A DNA stretch of 64,000 nt. Origin: Antitrichia curtipendula. Taxonomy: Eukaryota > Streptophyta > Bryopsida > Hypnales > Leucodontaceae. The stretch lies in contig OX579636.1 of NCBI GenBank assembly GCA_951230915.1, positions 29,571,567-29,635,566 of the forward strand. Reading direction: 5' to 3'. Below, in pieces: positions 11,020 through 21,730 of this stretch. Numbering within the stretch: the first letter of the stretch is position 1; every line of letters starts with the position of its first letter. Below the pieces are notes generated by a model, which worked only from the letters and a program-made list of their open reading frames with translations, did no database searches and was not told where the DNA came from. The translations under genes and the position numbers were made by a program.

Positions 11020-13141
11020 AGCTTTTGGAAATCATGTATAAACCCTATTTGATTGTTCAGTGAAAAATGTTGGTAACTAAATCTAACTATGATTAGAAAT
11101 TATGGTATGCATATCGTACTCCTGTGTTGTACTGTGTACTGACCATTTAGATGGACCCATTCAAATTTTGGAACATTTCTAGATATTCAAATATTTATTG
11201 TCATAATACATTAAAATGCGGGTGAGCTCCAGACTCAAGTTGAAAAATATTATGTAAGTTGCCTACATTGAATTATGCACGTCCGTGGCAGGAGTGAACA
11301 TGGCCCTAGGAATTTGATACGTGTCAACTTTCTCAGAAGTTGCTTCTGAGATGCTAAAGTTCATCTAATGCACACTTGAATCTGTAACTCCTTTTAATCT
11401 ATGTTGCTCTAGCCCTCTCTATCATCCACTTTTATTTACTCATTGGGTTTTTCTATTCTCCGTCTTTCTCCCTCAACTTCTCCCTCTCTTCCTTGAGCTC
11501 TCCGTCTCTCCCACTCTTCCTCTCCCTCTCTCATCTTCCATATTTTTTTTTTCCCTCACTCTCACTCTTCTTCTCTCTTGCCCTTTTTAATTGTTTAAGT
11601 TCTCCCTCTCTCTGACACCTCCTCTCCCTCTCGCTCTTTGTACTTCCCCTTCTCCAGCTTCTTTTTTTTTCTATTTTTTTTTCATAGTTTTTGAATTCTC
11701 TGTCTTTCTTTTTGTTCCTCGCATTGTCTCATTTCCCAACTTAATTTTTAGTTCTCCCTCTTTCTCACATGTACTTTTTTCAATTTTTGATGGTAGTAGG
11801 CTCTTCTAAACCCACGGTCATAGGTCCCAATTTTTCTAAATTTAGATTTTTGAAAATCTAAACCACGAAAAAATTCTATTTTGGATTAAAATTATTTATT
11901 TTTGGATTTTTTTCGACAATCCCTGCTCCCCGCTCTCTTTTTCCTTGCTCCCGCTCCAGGCTCACGTACTAGCCACATCCACATTAAATCTAAACATGAA
12001 CTCTATTACATTTCCGTAATCCTCAACTACATTCTGCAACTACTCTGCAACTAAACCATAGTACAAGTCAGATTTAGTGCTAATAGGGAGGGTTGTAGTT
12101 GCAAAGTAGTTGTATATGAGACATAGTTGCATCTATGCCAGTTGTGGTGAACAGGTCAAGATAAAGATCTCCTTTTAACCATCCTAAACCTCCTCGGTTC
12201 TCTAGAAGAAGAAAAAAAGAATGCCTTCCGTTTTTGCTTCCACTTTGAGCAGTTTGGACTAATACTAGCTGCACATTCAAACTCTCTCAGCATGGACTAA
12301 GAAGAAGTACAATACAACCTTGCAAACACACATTGTGTAACTACCATCAATCTCCAACACAAAAGCACCTCAAAGAACCTACAACAAAATGGTGCAAACT
12401 ATATCAAGCTGAGGGCCTTATATCCTCTTGGCCTAGCCCAAGACGGCTAATTAGGAGCCTAGAAGGCTATGGCCATTTAAATGCACCGACTCATTATTTT
12501 ATTTACTTGGAAGAAAGTTTCAAATGAAGTAGTCCTTGGCGGTGTACTACATTTCCAACAATTAAATTTCAAATTAACTCTTCGGGAAATGGCGAAGGCA
12601 TGTCATGGTAACTGGCATGTTTGGGCTTTGAGGTGCGCTTTGTTATTCTTTTTAGATCTAGCAATAGTTACATTTCATAATTCCAGTTTATTCTTAGTAC
12701 TACATAAAGCATGCATTAGAATATCGTATTTAATGTGCCGCCTGTGTCTGCAAGAAAATAAAACTAAATTAAAAATAATAGATTGGTAATGTTCTAGCTC
12801 CTTATGCCCCTTTGGAATTCACAAACACATATACTTGATATTGAATTGGTTTGCCACAAATTAGTGTTCCTATTAAATTCTGTCTTACTCATGAAGGAAT
12901 GTTTAGGCAACCTCAAAACAATTGAGTTACTGTAAGGAAATTATTCAATGCTCTCTGATGTCTGACACTGAGTTTAATTTCAGATGGTATAAGATACAAA
13001 GTTCTAGAAATACCTCAACCTATCTGCATGCGTCCTTCAAAATGCTTGAAAGACTCTTCGTTTCTCTTTTCTCCTTCTGACAGCACTTGTGTTTTCTCCA
13101 TGGCTTGCATTAGGGTAGAGTGACACATGTTTTACTCATAG
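11020..13141. other. Non-coding spacer between the two transposase copies
   Basis: No supported gene. The main structure is the pyrimidine-rich tract at 11408-11790; the rest is AT-rich. The sequence ending TTTTACTCATAG at 13141 is a splice acceptor for copy 2, so a lost first exon could lie here. Confidence 0.35.
11408..11790 (+). repeat. Pyrimidine-rich low-complexity tract
   Basis: About 380 bp is almost all C and T on this strand, with recurring TCTCCCTCTC and short poly-T runs. Such tracts can form triplex DNA or act as promoter CT stretches. There is no gene directly downstream that it clearly serves. Confidence 0.8.
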
Positions 13142-13861
13142 ATGAAGAAGGTATCGCTACAGTTTTCAGTCACCTTTTCAACATTCGATTTAGGTTTGTA
13201 GAGTCATCCATCTATATTGAAGAGGAGAGGAAGTCAGAATCCAGTGAATTATAGCAGTCCATCCTCATTGCAAAGTTTGAAGGACAAGAAGGGCATTGTT
13301 GGTATCTTCCATGCGGAAACTTCAGAGCCTATAGACTTCTTCTATCCATACTCGGGGTGTCCACTATGATTGCAAGTCGATAGTCTGATGATTCTACAGT
13401 AGACATGCCATATGTGGCTCAGCCAGTTTCACCTAGTCTACCTCGAAAAGTAATTACGGTGCTAACGAATAATACACATCTCCAATAGGTGGAACTTGAA
13501 AAGTTAGATACAATCGTAGAATTGTCTAGTGAATCGAAATGAGAGTCACCTGCGTTGGAAATTGTGATGCCACTAGGCGCAATGCTAGAGGTGTACAAGG
13601 AGATTGGCATTTAGAAGTTAGTGTCAAATACCCCATTGTAGAGCCCTACTTTGTTGTTATGTCCATCGTTGCACCATACACCTTTTAACCGTGTGAACAT
13701 TCTAGACTGCCAACAAAGATTGGCCACTGTTTGTCGTTCTCGGAATGAACTATCAATCTAAGATCTGAAATCCATGAAGCATCATCATGTTCAATTTTTG
13801 CGTGCAGCTTGTGATGGAAATCTGGTCTTTGAACTGCCTGTGAGCTCCCAATTTGTCACTT
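13142..13861 (+). pseudogene. MULE-type transposase copy 2, N-terminal part
   Basis: Translated stretches align along their length with the first exon of copy 1 (7371-8010). Examples are IRFRFVESSIYIEEE against LRFQMSEEIMFIDEE, VELEKLDTIVELSSES against VKLEHVDEFITILSED, and DLKSMKHHHVQFL against TLDFDTLHIQRVKFL. The frame is broken by several stops (mostly TAG and TGA, one TAA) and at least one frameshift. The alignment ends abruptly near 13861, at the residues matching ELSPVPKTG in copy 1, and resumes at about 17988. This part is much more diverged than copy 1, so it is older or from another subfamily. Confidence 0.65.
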
Positions 13862-15106
13862 GGGACTCGTAGAATTATTTTTTTGGAAATTTGCAATTTA
13901 AAGTTAAGAAAAATATACAAAAAACCATAAAAAGAGTGTAGAACCAAATAGGGTTGTAACATACCCATTATAGTATTTGGTCTAGATTTGTGTTTAGACT
14001 TAGAAGCCCACCAAACCTGGCCCAAAAATAGATAGAAAGAGTGAAATGGTTAGATTTGTAGGGTTCAAGTCACATGGGCCCAAAAGGGCTAAATCCCACC
14101 ATGAATGTGGCAATTCATGGCTAAGTCGGTCCGAGGGATCCACAACGAGGCCACTAGGTCGGGTCCTAGAGTTAGATTTAGAAATTCCCCAAAATCCCGA
14201 TCGTTAGCATGCAGGAGCCACTAACGCAAGACCGGGCCCGTGGAGGAATCTACAGCCCAAGGATGGTGTCCTAGGATAAATCCCATGCCAGGAGTCCAAC
14301 GACGAAATCGATTCGCCAAGGTTCCTCTATCTGCAAAAGATTCCCGCACCATCGATAAACTCAAGGAGATGACCAATTCATCTCCACTGACCAATTGTGC
14401 CAGGTACGGAAACGCACCTGCACATCTTTCATGTGACCCCATGAGAGGTCTTGTGGAAAATCCCGTCATCTTCCGACTTGCAGAAGAACCTTTTGCGGGT
14501 GGTCAACCTTGGTAACCTCCAACGGGAATTTCATGGAAATTACCCAAGTTGCCAGAAAATCTCACTAAAAATTAGACTAGCTTGTTTTATGTTAATAATG
14601 CGCTCTGTGAAGTTTCGCGACATTCTGATAGCAGCAAGTACCCGAACCGGCGAGATTCCTCGAGAATTAATCACGTGGCGGGGTCCCCACCACGTTGACC
14701 GGCATTCCGGGACCATACAACGGCGGAACGAAGTCAACCAAGAGTCTTTTCCGACTCCCTCACACCTACCGGAGACCCTAAGCTATTTACATTTTTCAAA
14801 ATAGGAGACCCCCAATATCTAGGATTTTACCACGGTTTAGTTTTTTAAACTAAATTAGCCTACGATGGTTTTTTGTCCTCGGTACGGGGGGTAGATGGGT
14901 CTTGGACGAAACAAGGCAATCTGGAGCCAATGGCGCAATCCGTTTGACGATTGGAGTAATTCTCCAAAAGTTAGGAGGTTGGTCCAGCGTAGATAGGTAA
15001 AGTAGTTTTTTAGGGATTAGGATGAAAATCTTTGAAGATGAGGATGAAAATCCAAGTTGATAAGGTTACTTTAGAGCTCTTGAGGGGAAAGCAGGGCTAT
15101 GGAAAC

Positions 15107-15115
15107 CTATTTAAG
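15107..15115 (+). promoter_or_regulatory. TATA-like box
   Basis: CTATTTAAG lies in a neutral context, followed by a CT-rich stretch (CTCCATTTTTCTCTCTTG) typical of plant transcription starts. It would drive transcription toward the exon-like frame at 16932. No direct evidence of activity. Confidence 0.3.
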
Positions 15116-15527
15116 GTCTCCATTTTTCTCTCTTGAACACCCCCAATACTTGTTTTGGGTCCGTGGGTCCAACTTATGTTGGGATTTTTGGCGTTTTAGC
15201 CAAGAAACCTCTACGGTGTTTTTTGAGCACTTTTTGGCTCTTTTTGTTGTTATATTTCAAGCTTTGAAGGTCCTTGGGGGTCCTTCTACCTTGATTTGTA
15301 TACACTTTGCGTGTGTGGTTGCGTATATTCTCGTTGATTATTCAAAAGTCTTGCTATCTTTGGTATATCCTTGGGAACTAACTTGTGTGTTGAAGTCTCT
15401 TTGGTGTCTTGTACTAACCCTAGAGCAACCCCCCACCGTACCTTGGCGATGCCGCTTTGGGGGGCCTTTAGTGTGTGAGCTTGGTGTTTACACGTTGTCC
15501 TAACTTGTGTGTTCTTTTAAGTATATC

Positions 15528-15830
15528 TTCTATCTTCTTCTAACGTTTCTCCCGTTGAGTAGACCCCCTTTGGGAATGGCGAAGCTTTGACCTTGCGAGG
15601 TGTATTTTCTAAGAGTTTTTGCCCCACCTTCTTCTAACTTCTCTTGTGTCGGGTGGACCCCCCCTCGGAACGGCGAAGCTTCGAACTAGTCACAACCGTC
15701 TAGTCCTATAGTTTGTGTTAAAACGGTCCGGACGGCAAACTTCGAATCTCGGAGCAATACCAAGTCCTAGAGTTGGTGTTAAACCCAACTTCACGGCAAA
15801 GCGTTGAATCTCCTCAGGCCTTAGTTCCAA
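15528..15830 (+). repeat. Imperfect direct repeats in a leader-like region
   Basis: CTTCTTCTAAC...GGCGAAGCTT occurs twice about 94 bp apart (near 15534 and 15628). GTCCTA(T/G)AGTT(T/G)G(T)GTTAAA with ACGGCAAA occurs twice about 61 bp apart (near 15703 and 15764). They resemble decayed tandem duplications in an untranslated leader. Confidence 0.5.
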
Positions 15831-16074
15831 AGTCTAGTTTCCAAGACCTTTTTGGAAACATCCAGAGTTTAGCTTCCAAGATATTTAGGATGTCAAGTTC
15901 CGAGTTACCCAGTGTTTTAAATCTTGGCCCTAAAGTGTAGTAAAAGTCCAATTCTTTTTAGTTAGCAAAAATCCCGTTTCTTTGGCTAGCAAAAAATCCG
16001 TTCTCTTAGTTACCCCCCCCCAAAATCCAGTCTGCCTTTAGAAACCGGAAAGAACCAGAACTTCCGTCTAGTTG

Positions 16075-16290
16075 GGGGTTCAGTCGCAAGGGCGTTCAGT
16101 TGGGGGCTCAGTCACAAGGGTTGTCCAGTCACGAGATTGGGGGTCCAGTTGCAAGGGCGTCCAATCACGGGTCGGGAGGTCAGTCGCAAGGGCGTCCAAT
16201 CACGAGTCGGGAGGTCAGTCGCAAAGGTGGTCCAGTCACGGGGTCGGGAGTTCAGTCGCAGAGGCGTCCAGTTGGGGGGGGCTCAGTTGG
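16075..16290 (+). repeat. 35-bp minisatellite, about six units
   Basis: The core AGTCGCAAGGGCGTCCA recurs at a 35-37 bp spacing (for example 16151, 16186, 16221, 16258). It is G-rich on this strand, with several GGGGG runs. The open frames across it result from the repeat and are not genes. Confidence 0.8.
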
Positions 16291-16931
16291 GGTCCAAGCG
16301 TCTAGGGAGTCGGGGTCTAGAGAGCTGGGGAGTTGGGGTCTTTGGGTAATCCCGTAACTTGGTCTAGGAAAAGAAGTCCAAAAACTAGGGGTCAAGCTTA
16401 ATTGGAGAGAACCTTGATTGCAAAGAAAACAATGGAGGGGGGGAGAAGAGAAGCCGTACGTCCGGGAATATTAAAAAAAAAACTGCATACAAAAAGACTC
16501 GCATACTATCTCTTTCTCCACACCAATTCGAACTAGCAAGAATGGAAGGAGATTAGGGGGAGTTGGAATGAAATAGGAGAGGTAGTGAGAGAGATGATAA
16601 ATAGTAACCTAGGGTTAGCTAAAGTAGGTGTTAGGAGGAAAATCTCGAGAATTCATAGTGACCATTAGGAGGTAGGATTAGGATGACACGAAGACAAAGT
16701 TGTGTAAGAGGTTAGGAGGGACATTAAAACTTCTTGAGGTTCGAATCTATAGTTGTAAGACACCCATCAAAGCTTAGGTAGAATAGTGTTAGTGTAGAAA
16801 GAGAGAAAGGAAAAAAAAGGAGAAGGAAAGAAGAAGGAAGGGAAAGAAAGAGGTTAGATCACATGGGATCTACAATTTTTATAACATAAGCGGTAAACTT
16901 GGAGAAAAAATCCCACGACCCAAGGACCACC

Positions 16932-16994
16932 ATGGAGTATGGAAATGGGCGCGCAGAGGCGGACGAGCGCATTTTCGACACCGGTAGTGACGAG
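16932..16994 (+). CDS. Possible short first coding exon
   Basis: An ATG in a favourable context (CCACCATGG) opens 21 codons, MEYGNGRAEADERIFDTGSD plus E, ending exactly at a consensus donor (GAG|GTAAGT at 16995) in phase 0. The sequence is acidic and its GC content is higher than the surroundings. No downstream exon is found; the 26-bp minisatellite would lie in its intron. It may be the start of a captured gene or of a retroelement protein. Confidence 0.3.
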
Positions 16995-17084
16995 GTAAGT
17001 CCTTGAATCAAAACTCGGTGTTTTTCCTTATTAGCATTGATTCTTTTTTTTTCTTAATTAGCCTGTTCAAGTGAATAGTGACCC

Positions 17085-17500
17085 AGAGTTAAAATTAGGA
17101 GTAATTGTTTAGAGTTAAATTTAGGAGTAAAAATTTAGAGTTAAAAGTAGGAGTAAAAATTTAGAGTCAATTTTAGGAATAAAAATTTAGAATTAAAAGT
17201 AGGAGTAAAAATTTAGAGTTAAATTTAGGAATAAAAATTTAGAATTAAAAGTAGGAGTAAAAATTTAGAGTTAAGTTTAGGAGTAAAAATTTAGAGTTAA
17301 GTTTAGGAGTAAAAATTTAGAGTTAAGTTTAGGAGTAAAAAATCCAAAGTTAAATGTAGGGTTAGAAATTTGGAAGTTAAATTTAGGAGTAAAAATCCAG
17401 AGTTAAAAATTAGGAGTAAAAATTGGGAGTTAAATTTAGGAATAAAAATCCAGAGTTAAATTTAGGAGTAAAAATCTAGAGTTATATTTAGAAAGTGGAA
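17085..17500 (+). repeat. 26-bp AT-rich minisatellite, about 15 units
   Basis: The unit is close to TTAGGAGTAAAAATTTAGAG followed by TTAAGT. The best copies lie at 17270-17340 and are nearly identical; outer copies carry substitutions and small indels. It sits just downstream of the exon-like donor at 16995. Confidence 0.85.
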
Positions 17501-17987
17501 ATTAGAGGAAAAAAATTAAGCTTAGGGTTAACTGTAGGGTTGAAACTTCCGAGAGAAGTGTCATACCTCCAACAATAGTCTTCAACACTCATGGAAGGAA
17601 CGTAAAGGTTCCCCGCTCACGTAGTTAGGGACGTTAGAAATGACGCCAACTACCCAACCAACCCGATACATAGGATAGACAGTTAGGGAGTTAGGAATTA
17701 CCAATCACCTTTGCTCATCATAGTCAGCTTGTTAATTACCCATGCAATTCTAGTAGTATTCGTTGCCATCCACGACATTTAGAAAACTTTAGCACAAAAA
17801 AGATCCATTGCTTGGAAGGCACAGTGGAAGGCACAGTGGACCGCACTTACAACACCCCCATATATTTAAAAGGTGGATAACGGCATAGAACTTGGTCGGT
17901 GTTCGCCCGATTACCAAGGGTGGGTAATCTTGCGCCCACACTGCCTCCATGTTGCTCTTCTTTTCTTTTGTCGGGGGCGCACCACTT

Positions 17988-19350
17988 AGAGGGAATGGAC
18001 AAGCAATATACGGACATCCGTAGTGCAAGCTAGTCACCACAAACATCCACAACAATGACAATTTGAAGTTTTGTAGGTCTTATTGTGCCGGTCATCTAGT
18101 ATGTGAGAATTCCGAATGTGATTACTTGATTAGGGCATCTAGAACGAACAAGACAAAGTGGAGTAGTTACACAACAAGTCAGTTTGTAGTAGGAGACACT
18201 CCTCTTAAAGAGTGCACTCTAGTCTGCAAGGTCTGCAAAGTCACATCTAAGTGCCTTAGCAAATGTGATGCTAGGATCTACTATTGCTACAGTCAAAACT
18301 CAAAAATAAATAGGGCCACTATTCATTTTGGTAATCATACTCATCCAATGGCCAAGGGTATGTACCGAGATTCAGCAGAGAAAATATGTGGTCTCATCGC
18401 TGAACAAGTGGCCAAAACTTCCACTACTACAAACTCTGCTATTGCTCTTTCTGCTAGCAAAGACTTTCTAACTCACTAATTGTTTTCATAATGGACAGGG
18501 AGAAAAATATATGTTGAAAAGGGAAGAATTAGAAGAGGTTATGGACCTTTTCTAGTATCTCAGTAGTTCAAGCATCCGGAATGTAATCTCATCATTTTGC
18601 TCAAACAATCGAATTAATTGGGATAAAAGACAACATCATGACTATGAAGAAGATATCGAATTTTGAATTTATACACAATAGCATCTTCTTTGGGCAAGGC
18701 AAAGAGAAGGTGTATATCTTCAAGATGCTGACGGAAAGACCTGAAAGCGAAGTAGACCTTGTCAAACGTATCCAACCAAGAAGTGATCTACAGAACACGT
18801 GGATGATGTTTGACTACATGAAGCGCGTCAAGGAGTGGATAATGATGGCTTGTCACGATTATGATCCTCAATACAAGAAGGTCATGACTATCTCAACATG
18901 CGACATGCAGTTGGAAGATATGGAGATCCAAGTGTTGTTTTGGAGGTGCTTGAACTCTGTTATGTCACAAAACGGTGTAAGTCACCGTACTTCAAAGGAC
19001 TCATAGCAGACAATGCCATAGCCAATTGGAATGCGGTGCAATTGTCAACAGCAGCGGGTCGCCTGGTGAAAAGATGGAGAATTGTGAGAGGACATGTTTA
19101 TTGTATCGGATTGCTTTGCTGCTGAAGCACATACAAAAACACTTTAAAGAAGCATTTCAGCAACAATATAATAAATTATGCAAGCAATACAAAGATTCGA
19201 AGACAATGGAAGAGGCAAAGACACTACAACTCACAATTTTCTCGTAGAGGTTATTGTTGGGGCCTGCAAATGAAGAAGCAATTCATCATTTGGACCATTG
19301 GTTGGCTTTTTGGCATTTTTGATATCGGCAATGGGTGCCCAAATTTTTTG
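17988..19350 (+). pseudogene. MULE-type transposase copy 2, central part
   Basis: It picks up copy 1 homology at GMDKQ (copy 1 GMDKR), then GHLVCENSECDYLIR, TLVCKVCKVTSKCLSKCDAR, the D-containing STCDMQLED and GLIADNAIANWNAVQ, ERTCLLYRIA (the copy 1 FHW motif is lost) and WLAFWHF-stop-YRQW. At least three frameshifts (near 18050, 18990 and 19060) and several stops (mostly TAG and TGA) break it. A TAG at 18553-18555 sits at the same alignment position as the TAG at 8586 in copy 1. The stop at the YRQW site corresponds to CGC (Arg) in copy 1, consistent with CGA to TGA. Confidence 0.7.
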
Positions 19351-21493
19351 GATAATTAAAGTTGATGCCAAAAGTATTTGCTAAATGTGTTGTCAAGAAT
19401 ATAGAATTATTGGTTTAGGTTTTGCATATCCATTTTTTCATTCACTAAGAGGTTTTCAACTCAATGCCCGCTATCAAAAAACCTTGAAAATTCAAAGTAA
19501 AATTGTTGTGGGTACCAAAAAGCGGGGGTCAAGCTAAGACCACTTGGACATCTGTCGAAGCCAAACGGATGTCCAATAGATCTCAGCTTAATCCTTGTTT
19601 TTTGGTACCAACAAAATTTTAAAAGAGGTTTTTGGTACATCCTATGAGCTAGGCATTCATCTAGTCTATTTTGCATCCAAAAAAATCAGTATAGCTCTTT
19701 GTCAATTCTAATGTTTGTAAGAAGCTCAAAATGGCAATGTTGAGGCAAGCATCTTGTTCAAAATGAACTTACAGCCTATTTGTATTTAGTCAAATTAGAC
19801 AATGTATAGGTAAAATACAAGTAGTATAAAAATATAGCATCTTTCTTCAAAAAACTTTGTACAAAGTGTTATCCTTTATTTCAAAAATAATACACCAATG
19901 AAATATAAGGAGAAAGTAGAGTTTGAAAATTGTCCAAATGCTCCAAGAGGTAGTGGGCCTCACCTATGCCCATTCCAAAAACCACACACAAAAAATGTAA
20001 AGTTAGTGCGGCTGCAACAAGTGTCTTCAACCCACATATGCATGCTATAGCTGTCACAAGGAGAAGAATAGACAATCAATTTGTAACTGGTAAATCATTC
20101 ATAGACATTCAAAGACAATCAACATGCGTGGTGTTGGCTTGATAGGAAGTCATGTGTAAATCTAATGGAAACAATTCCATAGTGCAAGTGAAATAGCAGT
20201 TGCTCAAAAAAAACTTAGTTTCCTCAGTGTGATCACTAGCAGTATAACAACAGTCAGCAACTAATCAAAACGGTAAGTATCAGTTGTAATAGGCAATCTT
20301 GGGACATGCCTTATATTGTTGACAGTCATTTCCCACAGGGTTCATGTTATAAAATCCCAAGTGTAAGAATAACTAATGTTACATAGACATGTTGATAAAG
20401 GAGATCCATGTGGCCATCAAAAACTCTAATCATATGGTATTCCAAGAAGTCAAATATGTTGTTTGCTTAGTTCAGTCCTCATATATCCAGGGCACCTGAT
20501 AATGCTATCTAGATTTATTCAACATGGGTCAAAATTCAATTGTGGACTTAGGGGTACACAATTCATTTATCAAAGTGTGAATAGAGGTTCATCATATATT
20601 TTTCCATGTTAAAGGATACTTCCAAAGCATGTGACTAGATCTTGCTAAGTTATCATGCTTCAATTTGGTATTTAGTCCACATCAATCCCTAGTAGTAATT
20701 AGGGAGACTTAATTTTTTAATTTCTTCTTATGTGAACTATTGGTTTCAAATGTACTGGTTTTAGTTCTATAATTTGCTTGTTCAATCATCAAAGCAGAGT
20801 AGAACTACACTGAAGGAGTAAAATATGTAGAAAGTTGTAAAATATAGACACTTTGTCTTAAGCCTCAGAGCTTTATTATGTCCTTTATGAGTTAACCATC
20901 TTGCTAAGGAAGACGGATAAATTTGATTTGTATTTTGACTATTGAGCTTCCATGCTATTCATATTCCGTTAAGTAGTCTTGAGTGGTTTTTATATCAATC
21001 AACCATCAATATCCCATACATCTATTAATCCTAAGATAACAAATTTATCTCTCAAAAAATTGATCAATGTAAGATATATAGCTTTTATTTAAAAAAGCTA
21101 TGAATAGGGGATATATAGACTTAATCTAATGGCATTTCCTATTTAATCTAAGTCTTTTAGGGCAAAAAAGCGTCCAAAGCTTAGATTAATTGTATTGCTG
21201 CTTTAGATTCTAGTTCCTAGAAGTCAATATCAAGCCAAATGGCTTGAGACTAATACTTGAAATAGGAGGCTAGAAAAAAAAATGGATATGTAAGTGGTGG
21301 CATGATGGATAAATTGAAGTGTCTATTTGTGGTTATGTTTTCTTGGGAAGGAATTCTGCATTTTCATATTTAATTTGTGGTGAATGTCCTCAAACTAAAT
21401 TTGAGTTCAATTATACTTCAACTTTCATTCATATTCAAAAGTAATTGTTTCAACTACAGTTTGAAATTTCTTATGGTATTTTTCTGATTCAAG
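19351..21493 (+). other. Enlarged intron or insertion in transposase copy 2
   Basis: In copy 1 the same position holds a 109-bp intron; here 2.14 kb of AT-rich DNA separates WVPKFF from MADMPSCNLSE. The expected donor is altered (GGATAA where copy 1 has GGTAAG). The 3' side keeps an acceptor-like TTCTGATTCAAG. Apart from the fold-back at 19499-19620, I recognise nothing inside. Confidence 0.5.
19499..19620. repeat. Fold-back hairpin, about 58-bp arms with a tiny loop
   Basis: The left arm contains GGTACCAAAAA, AAGCTAAGA and TTGGACATC. The right arm carries their complements in mirror order: GATGTCCAA, TCTCAGCTT and TTTTTTGGTACC. By eye the arms match at about four of five positions, with a loop of roughly 10 nt. 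A further AAAAACCT/AGGTTTTT pair extends it to about 19476-19633. It could be a fold-back MITE or a microRNA-type precursor. Confidence 0.75.
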
Positions 21494-21495
21494 GG

Positions 21496-21730
21496 GATTC
21501 TTAGAGCTTCAATTTGGAGGAGATGGCCGATATGCCTTCTTGCAATTTGTCTGAAATAGTTCATACTTTGAAGAATCGTAGATAGTTTCCCACTACGGGT
21601 TTTTTTGCCACCATTTTGTGATAATCAAATCTACTATGACCGATACATGATTTGGAATGAATTGAGCGACTGTCAATCGTTTTTTGAAGTCATTCATAAT
21701 TATAGTAGAAAAACATTTGATTGTCAATCA
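21496..21730 (+). pseudogene. MULE-type transposase copy 2, third part
   Basis: SFNLEEMADMPSCNLSEIVH aligns with ELELAEMPSCNLAESMHH of copy 1, including the presumed catalytic Glu. YMIWNELSDCQSFFE, further on, aligns more weakly with VDDFIRALMQVV-YYQYLKG. Homology fades after about 21730; the SWIM-finger end is missing. Confidence 0.55.

Larger units (their letters stand above)
13862..17982. mobile_element. About 4.1-kb insertion splitting transposase copy 2
   Basis: The interval is defined by the break in homology between the two halves of copy 2. A 5-bp repeat, CACTT, flanks it at 13857-13861 and 17983-17987; this is the size of target duplication made by LTR elements but could be chance. 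I see no terminal repeats, reverse transcriptase or transposase inside. Contents in order: a moderately GC-rich segment (14.0-14.8 kb), a TATA-like box at 15107-15115, a leader-like region with imperfect repeats (15.5-15.8 kb), a 35-bp minisatellite (16.08-16.29 kb), a purine tract (16.80-16.86 kb), a short first-exon-like frame at 16932 and a 26-bp minisatellite (17.09-17.50 kb). It may be the promoter end of a retroelement or of a captured host gene. Confidence 0.45.

Noticed and set aside
15099..15503. 134-codon frame METYLRSPFFSLEHPQYL...
   Set aside because: It lies right at the TATA-like box and leader, has no domain and no splice context; composition resembles untranslated leader.
16072..16357. 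Overlapping plus-strand frames rich in Gly, Arg and Ser
   Set aside because: They are translations of the 35-bp minisatellite in three frames.
13862..17982. A full LTR retrotransposon
   Set aside because: No pair of long terminal repeats, TG/CA ends, primer site or polymerase frames found; only the 5-bp flanking repeat and leader-like content fit.
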